A DNA stretch of 64,000 nucleotides from Ruegeria sp. PrR005 (GTDB taxonomy: Bacteria; Pseudomonadota; Alphaproteobacteria; Rhodobacterales; Rhodobacteraceae): contig NZ_JAAGOX010000032.1 in NCBI RefSeq assembly GCF_010500245.1, forward strand, positions 124,001 to 188,000, given 5' to 3'. Below the pieces are notes generated by a model. The model had not been told where the DNA came from. It worked only from the letters and a program-made list of their open reading frames with translations, and did no database searches. This document shows positions 28,984-37,832 of this stretch, piece by piece (the first letter of the stretch is position 1; each line of letters opens with the position of its first letter). Made by a program: the position numbers and the translations under genes.

Positions 28984-29637
28984 CTATTCGAGATGGGCGA
29001 TGATCGAGCGCAATGCCGCTATGCCGTCGCCCTTCTCTGACGAGGTCAGAACGATTTCGGGATAGGCAGCAGGGTGTTTGGACAGGGCCGCTCGCACTTG
29101 CGACAGAACCTTGTTGCGTTCGGCTGCCTTGACCTTGTCGGCCTTGGTCAGCACGCATTGAAAGGTCACGGCGCTGGTGTCGAGCAGCTTCATGATCTCG
29201 TCATCAACGGCCTTGACCCCATGCCGCGCGTCGATCAGCACAAAGGCACGGCGCAGGGTCTGGCGGCCGCTGAGGTATTGCTTCAACAGTTTTTGCCATT
29301 TCTCGACGATCTTGAGCGGCGCATTGGCATAGCCATAACCAGGCAGGTCGACGAGATAGAGATCCGGGCCTTGGGTGAAATAGTTGATTTCCTGTGTCCG
29401 GCCGGGCGTGTTCGAGGCCCGAGCAAGCCCTTTGGTGCCAGTCAGCGCGTTGATCAGGCTGGATTTACCCACGTTGGAACGGCCGGCAAAGCAAACCTCG
29501 ATCCGGTCGGCCGGCGGCAGGCCGGACATGGCGACCACGCCTTTGACAAATTCCGATTGCCCGGCAAACAGTTTGCGCCCGGTCTCGGCCGAAAATTCGT
29601 CTGGTTCAGGCACAACGGGGAAGGGGAGTGTCGTCAT
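28984..29637 (-). CDS. engB: ribosome biogenesis GTPase EngB (YsxC/YihA)
   Basis: Essential GTPase in 50S subunit assembly, 217 residues. P-loop GRSNVGKSSL begins at residue 52; then come the G2/G3 area RTQEINYF and DLPGYGYAN, and the G4 motif TKADK. The start ATG at 29637 overlaps the stop of the MOSC gene by 4 bases. It is the third gene of the yidC-MOSC-engB chain. The stop faces the SDR gene end across 15 bases. Confidence 0.95.
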   Translation of the reverse strand: MTTLPFPVVPEPDEFSAETGRKLFAGQSEFVKGVVAMSGLPPADRIEVCFAGRSNVGKSSLINALTGTKGLARASNTPGRTQEINYFTQGPDLYLVDLPGYGYANAPLKIVEKWQKLLKQYLSGRQTLRRAFVLIDARHGVKAVDDEIMKLLDTSAVTFQCVLTKADKVKAAERNKVLSQVRAALSKHPAAYPEIVLTSSEKGDGIAALRSIIAHLE

Positions 29638-30371
29638 AGGGCGCGTACCTCGTCCCCGATGCGGATATCTCCACCCTGGATCACCTCGGCCCGGACGCTG
29701 AAGTCGCGATGACCCCAGGTGTCGAGCGTGCCCAGTGTTTCGGCATCGCGAATCCCGGTTTCCGGGTTGGTGTTGACAGACATGCAGCGTTCCGTTCGTT
29801 CGCGCACGGCAAAAACGACCTCGCCCACTTGCACCTCGCGTCCGATCCAGTCGAACTCCTCCCAGAGCGGCAGGCCGTCGAACCAGATATTGCTGCGCCA
29901 GCGCAGAGGTGACAGGTCGCGGCCCATCTTTTGTTCCACGGCCCGGTGCGAGGCCATGTTGCAGAGTGTGACCGACGGGAAATCGCTGTCGGTCATTCCG
30001 CGACCGGGGACACGGACGATGCGGGCCGACTGCGCACGGTTTTCCGGCATCAGCGGCTTTACCCAGTCCAGGAACAATGCCTCTTCCCGATCCGGGGCAA
30101 AGGTCAGATCGGGCCGGTCCGGGTGGCTCAATGTCACGTCCTCACCCCGCAGGCGCGCGCTCATCGCCATCAGCGCAGGAACCTTGGAGACAAGCGTAAA
30201 GTTTTGACAGGGGGCCCAGGCCGAGTTATCGGCGCGCGACTTTTCATGGGCGACCGCCCAAACGCGATCCCCGGGCATTGTCTGCCCGGGGCTGAGGGTG
30301 ACGCTTTCCAGCGCTTCGCGTCCATGGCTCTTGATCGGATGCCGCCAGAGCCCGGTGACCTTTCCGGTCAT
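29634..30371 (-). CDS. MOSC domain protein
   Basis: A 245-residue MOSC-domain protein. This domain is related to the C-terminal part of molybdenum cofactor sulfurase and binds sulfur on a conserved cysteine. The cysteine candidate is in RTERCMSVNTNPETG (about residue 190). The N-terminal beta-barrel region starts VTGLWRHPIKSHGREAL. The start at 30371 gives an ATGA overlap with the yidC stop, and its own stop overlaps engB. Grouping with yidC and engB recurs in Rhodobacteraceae, but the role is unknown. Confidence 0.85.
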   Translation of the reverse strand: MTGKVTGLWRHPIKSHGREALESVTLSPGQTMPGDRVWAVAHEKSRADNSAWAPCQNFTLVSKVPALMAMSARLRGEDVTLSHPDRPDLTFAPDREEALFLDWVKPLMPENRAQSARIVRVPGRGMTDSDFPSVTLCNMASHRAVEQKMGRDLSPLRWRSNIWFDGLPLWEEFDWIGREVQVGEVVFAVRERTERCMSVNTNPETGIRDAETLGTLDTWGHRDFSVRAEVIQGGDIRIGDEVRAL

Positions 30372-32197
30372 TTCTTGCTCGCCTTCTTGCCGCGGGAGAA
30401 ACCCGACCGGATGTTGCCGAACACGTCCGGTTTGTAGCCGTGGCTGCGCATGATGATGTACTGCTGGGTAAAGGTGATCGTGTTGTTCGCGATCCAGTAC
30501 ACCACAAGGCCGCTTGCGAAACTGCCCAGCATGAACATGAACACCCAGGGCATCCAGGCAAAGATCATGGCCTGTGTCGGGTCGGTGGGCGCCGGGTTCA
30601 GTTTCTGTTGCAGCCACATCGAGATACCGAGAAGCAGCGGCAGGATGCCGATCAAGATGGTCGCAGCCAGTGAACCTACCTCGGGGCCGGACCAGGGAAG
30701 CAAGCCAAAGAAGTTCATGATCGAGGTGGGATCGGGCATGCTGAGGTCCTGGAACGGTCCGAACCAGGGCGCCTGGCGCAATTCGATCGTGACAAAGATC
30801 ACCTTGTAGAGCGAGAAGAAGATCGGGATCTGCAAGAGGATCGGCAGACAGCCCGCCGCGGGGTTCACCTTTTCCTTCTTGTAAAGCTCCATCATGCCCT
30901 GCTGGAGCTTTTGCCGGTCATCACCGGCCGCCTCTTTCAGGGCCTCCATCTGCGGTTGCAGCTCCTTCATCTTTGCCATCGAGACATAGGATTTCAGCGC
31001 CAGCGGGAAGACGATCGCCTTGATGATCAGGGTCAGGCCGATGATCGACCAGCCCATGTTGCCGATCAGCCCGTTGAGCTGGTGCAACAGCCAGAAGATC
31101 GGCTTGGTCAGGAAGAAGAACCAACCCCAGTCGATGCTGTCGAGGAACTTCTGGACGCCATCCTTTTGATAGGCGCGGATGGTTTCCCATTCCTTTGCCC
31201 CGGCAAACAGGCGTGTGGTGACCTGCGCGGTTTCACCCGGAGCGACTGTCATCGTGGGCAGGACGGTTTCGGCCTGATAGATCTTGCGCCGGTCGTCATA
31301 TTTCGCCGCTGCCTTAAAGGCGCTGCCCGAGCCGGGGATCAGGGTGGCCATCCAATAGTGATCGGTGAACCCGATCCAGCCGTCGGATTTGTTCTGGAAT
31401 ACTTCGGCCTGCGCGCCCTCGTTCGGGTCGATGTCGAACTTGCGCACATCCTTGTAGTCGATTTCTGACAGCGTGCCGTCATTCATGGCGACAACGCCTT
31501 CGTGCAGGATGAAGAAGTTCTTCAACCCCGGCAGATCGGCGTCTTCGCCGATGCCATGACGGGCCAGAATGCCATAGGGCGCGGCACCGATCGGGGCGCT
31601 GGAGCTGTTCTCGATCGACTGGGTGACGGTGAACATGTAGTCTTCGTCCACCGCCAGGGTGCGGCGGAAGGTGACGCCGCTGCCATTGGACCAGCGCAGT
31701 GTGACCGGGCTGCCCACGCTCAACGTCTCCCCGGATTCCAACGACCATTCGGTCAGCGGCCCTGGTACGTCGGCCGCGTTCAAACCGGTGCCGGGAGCCC
31801 AGCCATAAAGCGCATAATAGGCCGAGGTCGATCCGGCAGGGGTCAGCATCTCGACGATCTCGGCATCCGCGTCGAGAGAGACGCGGTAGTCCTTGAGCGA
31901 CAGCTCGTCGATGCGACCGCCCAGCAGGGACACGCTACCCTTCAGGCGCGGGGTTTCGATTGCGACCCGCGGTGCCTCTGCGGCTGTCGGGGCGTTGGTG
32001 TCGAGCACAGGCACCTCGCCCGAGCCGGCCTCTGGCGTGGCGGCGGTGGGGGTTTGCACGGCGGTGCCATCGGTGGCCGTGATCTCGGTCGCGGGCGCTT
32101 CTGTCTGTTCCGGGGGCGGAAACAGGATGAACCATACCAGGATCACCAGAAAGCTGAGCGCTGTTGCGAGGATGAGATTCTTGTTCTGATCGTCCAT
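30368..32197 (-). CDS. yidC: membrane protein insertase YidC
   Basis: Inner-membrane insertase and chaperone, 609 residues. It has an N-terminal TM anchor (ILATALSFLVILVWFILF), a large periplasmic domain rich in T, E and P at its start, and the conserved C-terminal five-helix core with KPIFWLLHQLNGLIGNMGWS and the cytosolic hairpin MAKMKELQPQMEAL. The start at 32197 is MDDQNKNLI. It leads the yidC-MOSC-engB chain. Its usual neighbours rpmH, rnpA and yidD lie 10 kb away, beyond an inserted block. Confidence 0.96.
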   Translation of the reverse strand: MDDQNKNLILATALSFLVILVWFILFPPPEQTEAPATEITATDGTAVQTPTAATPEAGSGEVPVLDTNAPTAAEAPRVAIETPRLKGSVSLLGGRIDELSLKDYRVSLDADAEIVEMLTPAGSTSAYYALYGWAPGTGLNAADVPGPLTEWSLESGETLSVGSPVTLRWSNGSGVTFRRTLAVDEDYMFTVTQSIENSSSAPIGAAPYGILARHGIGEDADLPGLKNFFILHEGVVAMNDGTLSEIDYKDVRKFDIDPNEGAQAEVFQNKSDGWIGFTDHYWMATLIPGSGSAFKAAAKYDDRRKIYQAETVLPTMTVAPGETAQVTTRLFAGAKEWETIRAYQKDGVQKFLDSIDWGWFFFLTKPIFWLLHQLNGLIGNMGWSIIGLTLIIKAIVFPLALKSYVSMAKMKELQPQMEALKEAAGDDRQKLQQGMMELYKKEKVNPAAGCLPILLQIPIFFSLYKVIFVTIELRQAPWFGPFQDLSMPDPTSIMNFFGLLPWSGPEVGSLAATILIGILPLLLGISMWLQQKLNPAPTDPTQAMIFAWMPWVFMFMLGSFASGLVVYWIANNTITFTQQYIIMRSHGYKPDVFGNIRSGFSRGKKASKK

Positions 32198-32322
32198 CGG
32201 GGACAGCCACCTTGTGCAGTGAAAGACCACGCAGGGTTCAACAGAGTGATGGCACAAAGGTCAAGCGGAATCGCCCGTTTCGACAGAGTCAAATCGATGG
32301 GTGCGGCAACATTCCAGCCCGT

Positions 32323-33864
32323 TCAGCCGGTTTGCCGCCCAATCTGCGGTGCGTCCTGCAATTTTGCCTCGTGCTGGGCAATCCAATCGAGCGTCTGGTC
32401 GAACGGCATCGGCTTGCCAATTCCAAACCCCTGCACATGGTCACAGCCCAGTTGCGCCAGGACCGCGTGCTCGCCCACGGTTTCCACACCTTCTGCCAGG
32501 GTTTCCAGCTCAAGACGCTCGGCCATTGTCAGAATTGCCGCGACCATCCTCTGCTGTTCGGGGTCCCGATCCGCCCTTCTGACAAAGGACCGGTCGATCT
32601 TGATACGTGTGATATCAAAACGTCGGATGGATGCGATCGAGGCGTGACCGGTTCCAAAATCGTCCAGGTCAATCCGGCATCCCAGCTTGCCCAGACCGGC
32701 GATGTTTCGGGTAATCACGTCGTCCGGGGTATTGGAAAAGACCGTTTCAAGGATTTCAACCGCCAACCTGTCCGGTGTCAGGTCGAACCGGTCGAGCTCC
32801 CAACGAATACGTTCGACCAGACCGGGATTTCGCAACTCATCAGAGGCAAAGTTTACGCCCACACGCGGCACGTCGACCCCGGCGCTGTCCCAAGCCTTGA
32901 GTGCCGTCAGCGCATTGAAAAGCATCACCTGACCAAGACGCTCCATGTATCCGGCCTGTTCGATGACAGGCAGAAAAACATTCGGGGTCAGCACCCCCCT
33001 CACCGGATGAATCCAGCGCGCCAGCGCCTCGAAACCGGTGATCTTTCCCGTATCCGTTGAAATCTGCGGTTGGTACCAGGGCTGGATCTGACCTCTTTCC
33101 AGCGCCATTTCGACTTCGTCTCTCAGATCCGCCTGATCGCTGGCAGGTTGGACCATATCGGGGGAGTAGGCACGAATTCCCGACGGACTGGCCTGTTGAG
33201 CGGTGAAGAGTGCGGCTTGTGCGGCGCCCAGCCAGGCGTTTGCGTTTTGAGTGGGCACGCGGTTGTTCTGGCAAAACCCGATCGAACAGGAAACATAGAC
33301 CGTCGACGCACCCAGCGATATCGGGTCTTCGACCGCGGTCTGCATGCGCCCGGCAAGCTGTATGCACAGCTCCAGATCCAGTTGAGGAACTGCCGCAAGA
33401 CAGACAGCGAAGCGGTTCCTGTCAAGTTGCGACACGACGTCGTTGTCGCGGACCGAAGAGAGGATTCGCTCGCCAACCTGCCGTATGACCAGGTCGCTGT
33501 CGGCGTGGCCGTGTTGCAGGAGAAAATCTTGAAAATCGTCCAGTTCCAAAACGAAACAGGCTGATTTTCGCCCCGAACCGCTCGCCGATACAAAGATCTG
33601 ATGCATCGCCGCCTCAAATTCACTGGGCGGTACGATGCCTGAAGCGATATTGCGGTCAGGTCGACCTGTACCGGGCCATTTCCCCAATGCGCCAGCAAAA
33701 GCGAAGAGAAGCGGTAAGCCCAAAGAGGTCAGCAAAAGCGCGATTTCACCACCCAACCAAAAGGCGCCGAGGGTTATGGCCGGTAGAAAGGCCAAGATCG
33801 GCGGCCCTGTCAGGATCGGAATGATCTCGCCTCGGATACGTGTCAGGAGCGACTTTGTCTGCAT
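32323..33864 (-). CDS. EAL-domain c-di-GMP phosphodiesterase with degenerate GGDEF
   Basis: A 513-residue membrane signalling protein. Two N-terminal hydrophobic helices (about 15-60) anchor it. A GGDEF-like domain follows at about 80-240, but the signature is replaced by LDRNRF (147-152), so it should not make c-di-GMP. The EAL domain (about 248-505) keeps the EAL residues at 279-281, the DDFGTG loop and EGVET, so hydrolysis of c-di-GMP is likely. It stands alone upstream of ttcA on the same strand, with 72 bases between. Confidence 0.87.
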   Translation of the reverse strand: MQTKSLLTRIRGEIIPILTGPPILAFLPAITLGAFWLGGEIALLLTSLGLPLLFAFAGALGKWPGTGRPDRNIASGIVPPSEFEAAMHQIFVSASGSGRKSACFVLELDDFQDFLLQHGHADSDLVIRQVGERILSSVRDNDVVSQLDRNRFAVCLAAVPQLDLELCIQLAGRMQTAVEDPISLGASTVYVSCSIGFCQNNRVPTQNANAWLGAAQAALFTAQQASPSGIRAYSPDMVQPASDQADLRDEVEMALERGQIQPWYQPQISTDTGKITGFEALARWIHPVRGVLTPNVFLPVIEQAGYMERLGQVMLFNALTALKAWDSAGVDVPRVGVNFASDELRNPGLVERIRWELDRFDLTPDRLAVEILETVFSNTPDDVITRNIAGLGKLGCRIDLDDFGTGHASIASIRRFDITRIKIDRSFVRRADRDPEQQRMVAAILTMAERLELETLAEGVETVGEHAVLAQLGCDHVQGFGIGKPMPFDQTLDWIAQHEAKLQDAPQIGRQTG

Positions 33865-33936
33865 GGGATGACTTGGCCTTTCGCAAGACGCAACGCGCGC
33901 CTTGTGAAACCCTAGGCAACCAGTCTGAGTCAGACG

Positions 33937-34806
33937 TTAACGCAACCGCGGAACTTCGCCAAAATTTTCTTGATTCTGCCCGGGGTTCAATTGCAGGCCC
34001 TGAAAGTCGAAAAGTTTCGGGTCCAGCAGATGCGAAGGCCGCGCGTTCATCAGGGCCCGGAACATCACCTGTCTGCGGCCAGGCCGGTTTCTTTCCCATC
34101 CGTCGAGGATCTGTTTGACCTGCTGGCGCTGCAATCCGTCCTGGCTTCCGCACAGGTCACAGGGAATGATCGGATAGTTCATCGAGGTTGCGAATTTCTC
34201 GCAATCGGCTTCGGCCACATGCGCCAGGGGGCGATAGACGAACAGATCGCCTTCTTCGTTTACCAGCTTCGGCGGCATGGTCGCCAGACGACCGCCATGG
34301 AACAGGTTCATGAAAAAGGTTTCCAGAATGTCGTCGCGGTGATGTCCGAGAACGACGGCTGAGCATCCCTCTTCGCGGGCAATGCGATACAGGTTGCCAC
34401 GCCTCAGGCGCGAGCAGAGCGCGCAGTAGGTCCGGCCTTGGGGCACCTTGTCGATCACGACGGAATATGTGTCTTGGTACTCGATCCGATGCGGGACACC
34501 CATGCGCTCCAGAAACTCTGGCAGGACCGTGGCGGGAAACCCCGGTTGACCCTGATCGAGATTGCACGCCAACAAGTCGACAGGCAGCAGACCACGCCAT
34601 TTCAGCTCGTAAAGCACAGCCAGCAGGGTATAGCTGTCCTTTCCCCCAGACAGGCAGACCAGCCACCGGGCGCCCCGATCGACCATACCGTATTGCTCGA
34701 TCGCTTCGCGCGCCTGACGCACGATGCGTTTGCGGAGCTTCTTGAACTCCGTTGTCGAAGGCGCGCCTGCGAACAGGGGGTGAATGTCGTCATTCTCGTC
34801 CAGCAT
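33937..34806 (-). CDS. ttcA: tRNA 2-thiocytidine biosynthesis protein TtcA
   Basis: Inserts sulfur at C32 of certain tRNAs; 289 residues. The ATP PP-loop SGGKDS is at 53-58. Two CXXC pairs are visible, C128/C131 in TYCALCSRL and C216/C219 in PCDLCGSQ, which hold the iron-sulfur cluster. The length is normal for the family. It is downstream of the EAL gene's opposite end, with LysR next. Substrates include tRNAs such as tRNA-Arg(ACG), one of which is encoded at 47789. Confidence 0.93.
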   Translation of the reverse strand: MLDENDDIHPLFAGAPSTTEFKKLRKRIVRQAREAIEQYGMVDRGARWLVCLSGGKDSYTLLAVLYELKWRGLLPVDLLACNLDQGQPGFPATVLPEFLERMGVPHRIEYQDTYSVVIDKVPQGRTYCALCSRLRRGNLYRIAREEGCSAVVLGHHRDDILETFFMNLFHGGRLATMPPKLVNEEGDLFVYRPLAHVAEADCEKFATSMNYPIIPCDLCGSQDGLQRQQVKQILDGWERNRPGRRQVMFRALMNARPSHLLDPKLFDFQGLQLNPGQNQENFGEVPRLR

Positions 34807-34866
34807 GTGCGGGCCTTACAGGCTTTGGCAAAACCACTCAAGAGGAGTCACTGTTTCGATACCATG

Positions 34867-35823
34867 TCAGGTTGCGGACTGCTTCAGAACCTTCTCGGCC
34901 GCGATCACACCATTCACGTAGTCGCTCCATTTCGAGACGAACTCCTGCGTGATCAGGGATTGAGGGTGATACTTGGGCGTCACGATGGAATAGCCGAATG
35001 GCACGGAGGGTTCGAAGCGGGCAAAGCTGACCCGCATTTTACCCTGGTTCATGCGACGATAGGTTTCCGCGCTCAGGGGATCGAGGATCGTGCAAATCTG
35101 TCCTGCTTCGACGAAATGCAGAAGCGGGACAAAATATTGCGCTTCGACACTCAGATCGAACTGCACGCCTTCCTGTTCGAATGCTTTTTTTGTAGAGCGA
35201 TGCGTGGAATGGCTGGCGGCCAATGCGCCCATCTTCTCGCCGTCAAGATCGCGGGCATGAACCACGGGACGTCCGGCCAGCGGATGATCCAGCGGCAGCG
35301 CGCACAGACAGTTGCACATTATGATTTCGGATTGGAAAAGGCCGACTTGGGGGTTGTCTTCGGTTGTATCGAGGAACCCGATGTCGCAGAAACCGACATC
35401 GAAGCTTTGGGCGGCGACCAGATTGATGATCTGCGGCGAACTGCGGGTGGACAGCGTTATGTTGAGATCCCCGGCATCTGCTTTGAAACGGCTGACGAAA
35501 TCCGGAAGCAGGAAAACCGACGGGCCGGGCATGGCGACGATACGCAGCGAGCCTCTGGCACGATTCCGCATACCTGCCATATTGGCTTCGGCCGTATGCA
35601 GCCTGTCAATTATTTCAATGGCTTCTGACAAAAGGTAATGTGCTTCGGGGACGGGAAGCAAGCGCCGCCCTTCGCGGCGGAACAACTCCATTCCAACGTT
35701 CTCTTCCAGCGTTTTCAGGGATGCACTGATCGCCGGCTGCGTTCGGTTCAGGTTTCGGGCCGCGGCGCTGACCGAGCCTGTTTCCATGACTTCCCGAAAG
35801 ACGATCAGTTGCTGAAGGTTCAT
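34867..35823 (-). CDS. LysR-type transcriptional regulator
   Basis: A 318-residue LysR regulator. The N-terminal winged HTH (about 1-60) reads MNLQQLIVFREVMETGSVSA, then RTQPAISASLKTLEENVG. The remainder is the ligand-binding domain (about 90-295). It is divergently placed, 144 bases from the TAXI-TRAP/racemase/oxidase genes, the classic arrangement for a regulator of its neighbouring pathway. The shared gap is AT-rich with a caaatttg palindrome near 35863. The inducer is probably a substrate of the cassette (inference). Confidence 0.88.
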   Translation of the reverse strand: MNLQQLIVFREVMETGSVSAAARNLNRTQPAISASLKTLEENVGMELFRREGRRLLPVPEAHYLLSEAIEIIDRLHTAEANMAGMRNRARGSLRIVAMPGPSVFLLPDFVSRFKADAGDLNITLSTRSSPQIINLVAAQSFDVGFCDIGFLDTTEDNPQVGLFQSEIIMCNCLCALPLDHPLAGRPVVHARDLDGEKMGALAASHSTHRSTKKAFEQEGVQFDLSVEAQYFVPLLHFVEAGQICTILDPLSAETYRRMNQGKMRVSFARFEPSVPFGYSIVTPKYHPQSLITQEFVSKWSDYVNGVIAAEKVLKQSAT

Positions 35824-35967
35824 AACTGCATATCAAAGTTTCTTATCTAAACCATAGAATTACAAATTTGCTTTTATCATGCAACTGCCACACAGAATTT
35901 AGGTGAGCGCAGAAGTGCCCCGACCCGGCATTTCCCGTCTGGAACAGCTCAAACAGGGAGTATGAAC

Positions 35968-36977
35968 ATGGGACTTTTTAAACATCTCACAGGCGCAGCA
36001 CTGGCGACGCTGGTCACCGCGGGTGCGGTGGCGGCACAGAACCCGACCTTTTTCCGCATTGGTACGGGCACGCCGGGGGCACCTATTTTCCGATTGGCGG
36101 CACGATCGCCAACGGTATTTCGGCGCCTCCGGGCTCTCGCCCTTGTGAGGAGGGCGGTCAATGCGGCGTGCCGGGGCTGATCGCAATCGCCCAATCCACC
36201 ACGGCATCGGTCTATAACAACACCGCAGTGCAGAATGGCGAACTCGAAGCCGGGCTGGCTGCCGCCGATGTGACCCGGGACATGTACCTGGGCGAGGGTA
36301 AGTTCGAGGGCAAGAAGCACGAGAAACTGCGCGTCATCGCCAACCTCTTCCCCGAAGATCTGCACCTTGTTCTTCCCAAGGGGCAAAAGATCGGAAACCT
36401 GGGCGACCTCGCGAACAAGCGTGTCGGTATCGCACAGGCGGGTTCAGGCACCCAGGTCGCGGTTTTGCAAATGCTGGACGTCTGGGGCGTGAACCGCGAC
36501 AACATGGACGAAGCGGAGTTGAACAACAGCCAATCGGCGGAACGTCTGGCCGACGGGCAGCTTGACGCTTACTTCTATGCGGCTGGCTGGCCTGTGGCGG
36601 CAATGGTGCAGCTTGCTTCGACCAAGGGGATGGAATTGCACTCCTTCACCGACGAGGACATGGCCAAGATCAACGAGATCATCCCGGCCTACATCCCGTC
36701 CAAAATCCCGGCGGGCGTGTACGAGGGGATCGACTATGATGTGCACACTCCGGCTGTAAGCGCGTTGCTTGTCGTATCGTCGGACCTCGACGAGGAACTG
36801 GTCTATGGCATCACCAAGGCGTTGTGGAACGACAACACCCGGACGCTGCTGGACAACGGGCACGCCAAGGGCAAGCTGATCACACTGGACAGTGCCCTGG
36901 ATGGCATGGATTCGCTTGGGGTTCCGCTGCACGCAGGTGCCGAGAAATTCTATCGGGAAATCGGCGCCCTGAAGTAA
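35968..36977 (+). pseudogene. TAXI-family TRAP solute-binding protein, frameshifted
   Basis: A periplasmic TAXI-type TRAP binding protein. The signal peptide and start of the mature protein (MGLFKHLTGAALATLV...NPTFFRIGTG) are in one frame. From about 36078 the homologous continuation GTYFPIGGTIANGIS lies in the next frame and runs intact to 36977. One G appears to be missing in acgccggggg at 36070-36079, where gcc-ggg-ggc-acc would be expected. The start at 35968 is best supported, 7 bases after agggag. The rest, including FPEDLHLVLPKGQ and VGIAQAGSGTQVAV, is well preserved, so the lesion is recent or a sequencing error. Confidence 0.85.
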
Positions 36978-37075
36978 CCTTCGGTTGCTGGTTTTCCGAC
37001 CCTGGGGGCAACCCGAGCCGGTTGTCCCCGACACTACCTTCAAACAATTCGCACTGAACAGCCGGGAGACCCGAT

Positions 37076-37804
37076 ATGAACCTTGTCAAAGGCGGGATAA
37101 ACATTTGTGGCGTTTCGATCGGCGTGTTGTCGCTTGAATCCTACTTTCCGAAACCGCCAGGTCATATCAAGAACCCCTCGAGTCTGCCGTTCACGCTGAC
37201 CTATGAAATCATCCAGGGGCTGACGGTTTCGAAACTGTTGAATTCCCCGACACCCGACATGCTGGACCCCTTGCTTGACGCGGCGCGGCGTCTTGAGCGC
37301 AGCGGGGTCAAGGCGATCACCGGGTCCTGCGGGTTTCTGGCCCTGTTCCAGGCCGAGATTGCACAAGCCGTATCAGTTCCGGTATTCGTCTCGTCCTTGG
37401 TGCAGTTGCCGCTGATCCATACCATGACGCAGCGCCCGGTGGGTGTGCTGACCGCCTCTGCCCCGGCCTTGACCGAGAAGCATCTTGCCGGAGCCGGGGC
37501 GGCAGGGGTTCCGGTCTTGGTGCAGGGCATGGAAGACAGCGCAGAATTCGCCGACGTTATCCTGAGGGGCGTGCGCGATGACATGGATCTCGACAAGGTC
37601 GAGAGCGAACTTCTGGCGGCAGGTCGCCAATTGGTGGCCAGAGACCCCGAAATCGGGGCGGTCCTGCTGGAATGCACCGATTTGCCCCCCTATGCCCATG
37701 CGCTGCAACGTGAACTGCAACGCCCCGTTTTCGATATCATCACACTGGCCAGCATGGTCCACTCCGCGGTTCTGCGCGGTTCCTATGCCGGCTTCATTCG
37801 TTGA
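37076..37804 (+). CDS. aspartate/glutamate racemase family protein
   Basis: A 242-residue protein of the Asp/Glu/hydantoin racemase superfamily, which inverts or rearranges small carboxylates with two active cysteines. The two candidates are in ITGSCGFLALF (about residue 83) and LLECTDLPPYA (about 202). It has no signal peptide. It lies between the TRAP binding-protein gene and the TRAP permease gene in one transcription unit. Racemisation of an imported amino acid before or beside oxidation is a reasonable inference; the substrate is not known. Confidence 0.8.
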   Translation: MNLVKGGINICGVSIGVLSLESYFPKPPGHIKNPSSLPFTLTYEIIQGLTVSKLLNSPTPDMLDPLLDAARRLERSGVKAITGSCGFLALFQAEIAQAVSVPVFVSSLVQLPLIHTMTQRPVGVLTASAPALTEKHLAGAGAAGVPVLVQGMEDSAEFADVILRGVRDDMDLDKVESELLAAGRQLVARDPEIGAVLLECTDLPPYAHALQRELQRPVFDIITLASMVHSAVLRGSYAGFIR

Positions 37805-37832
37805 CCGCGCAACCGGTTCGAGGTGACAGACA

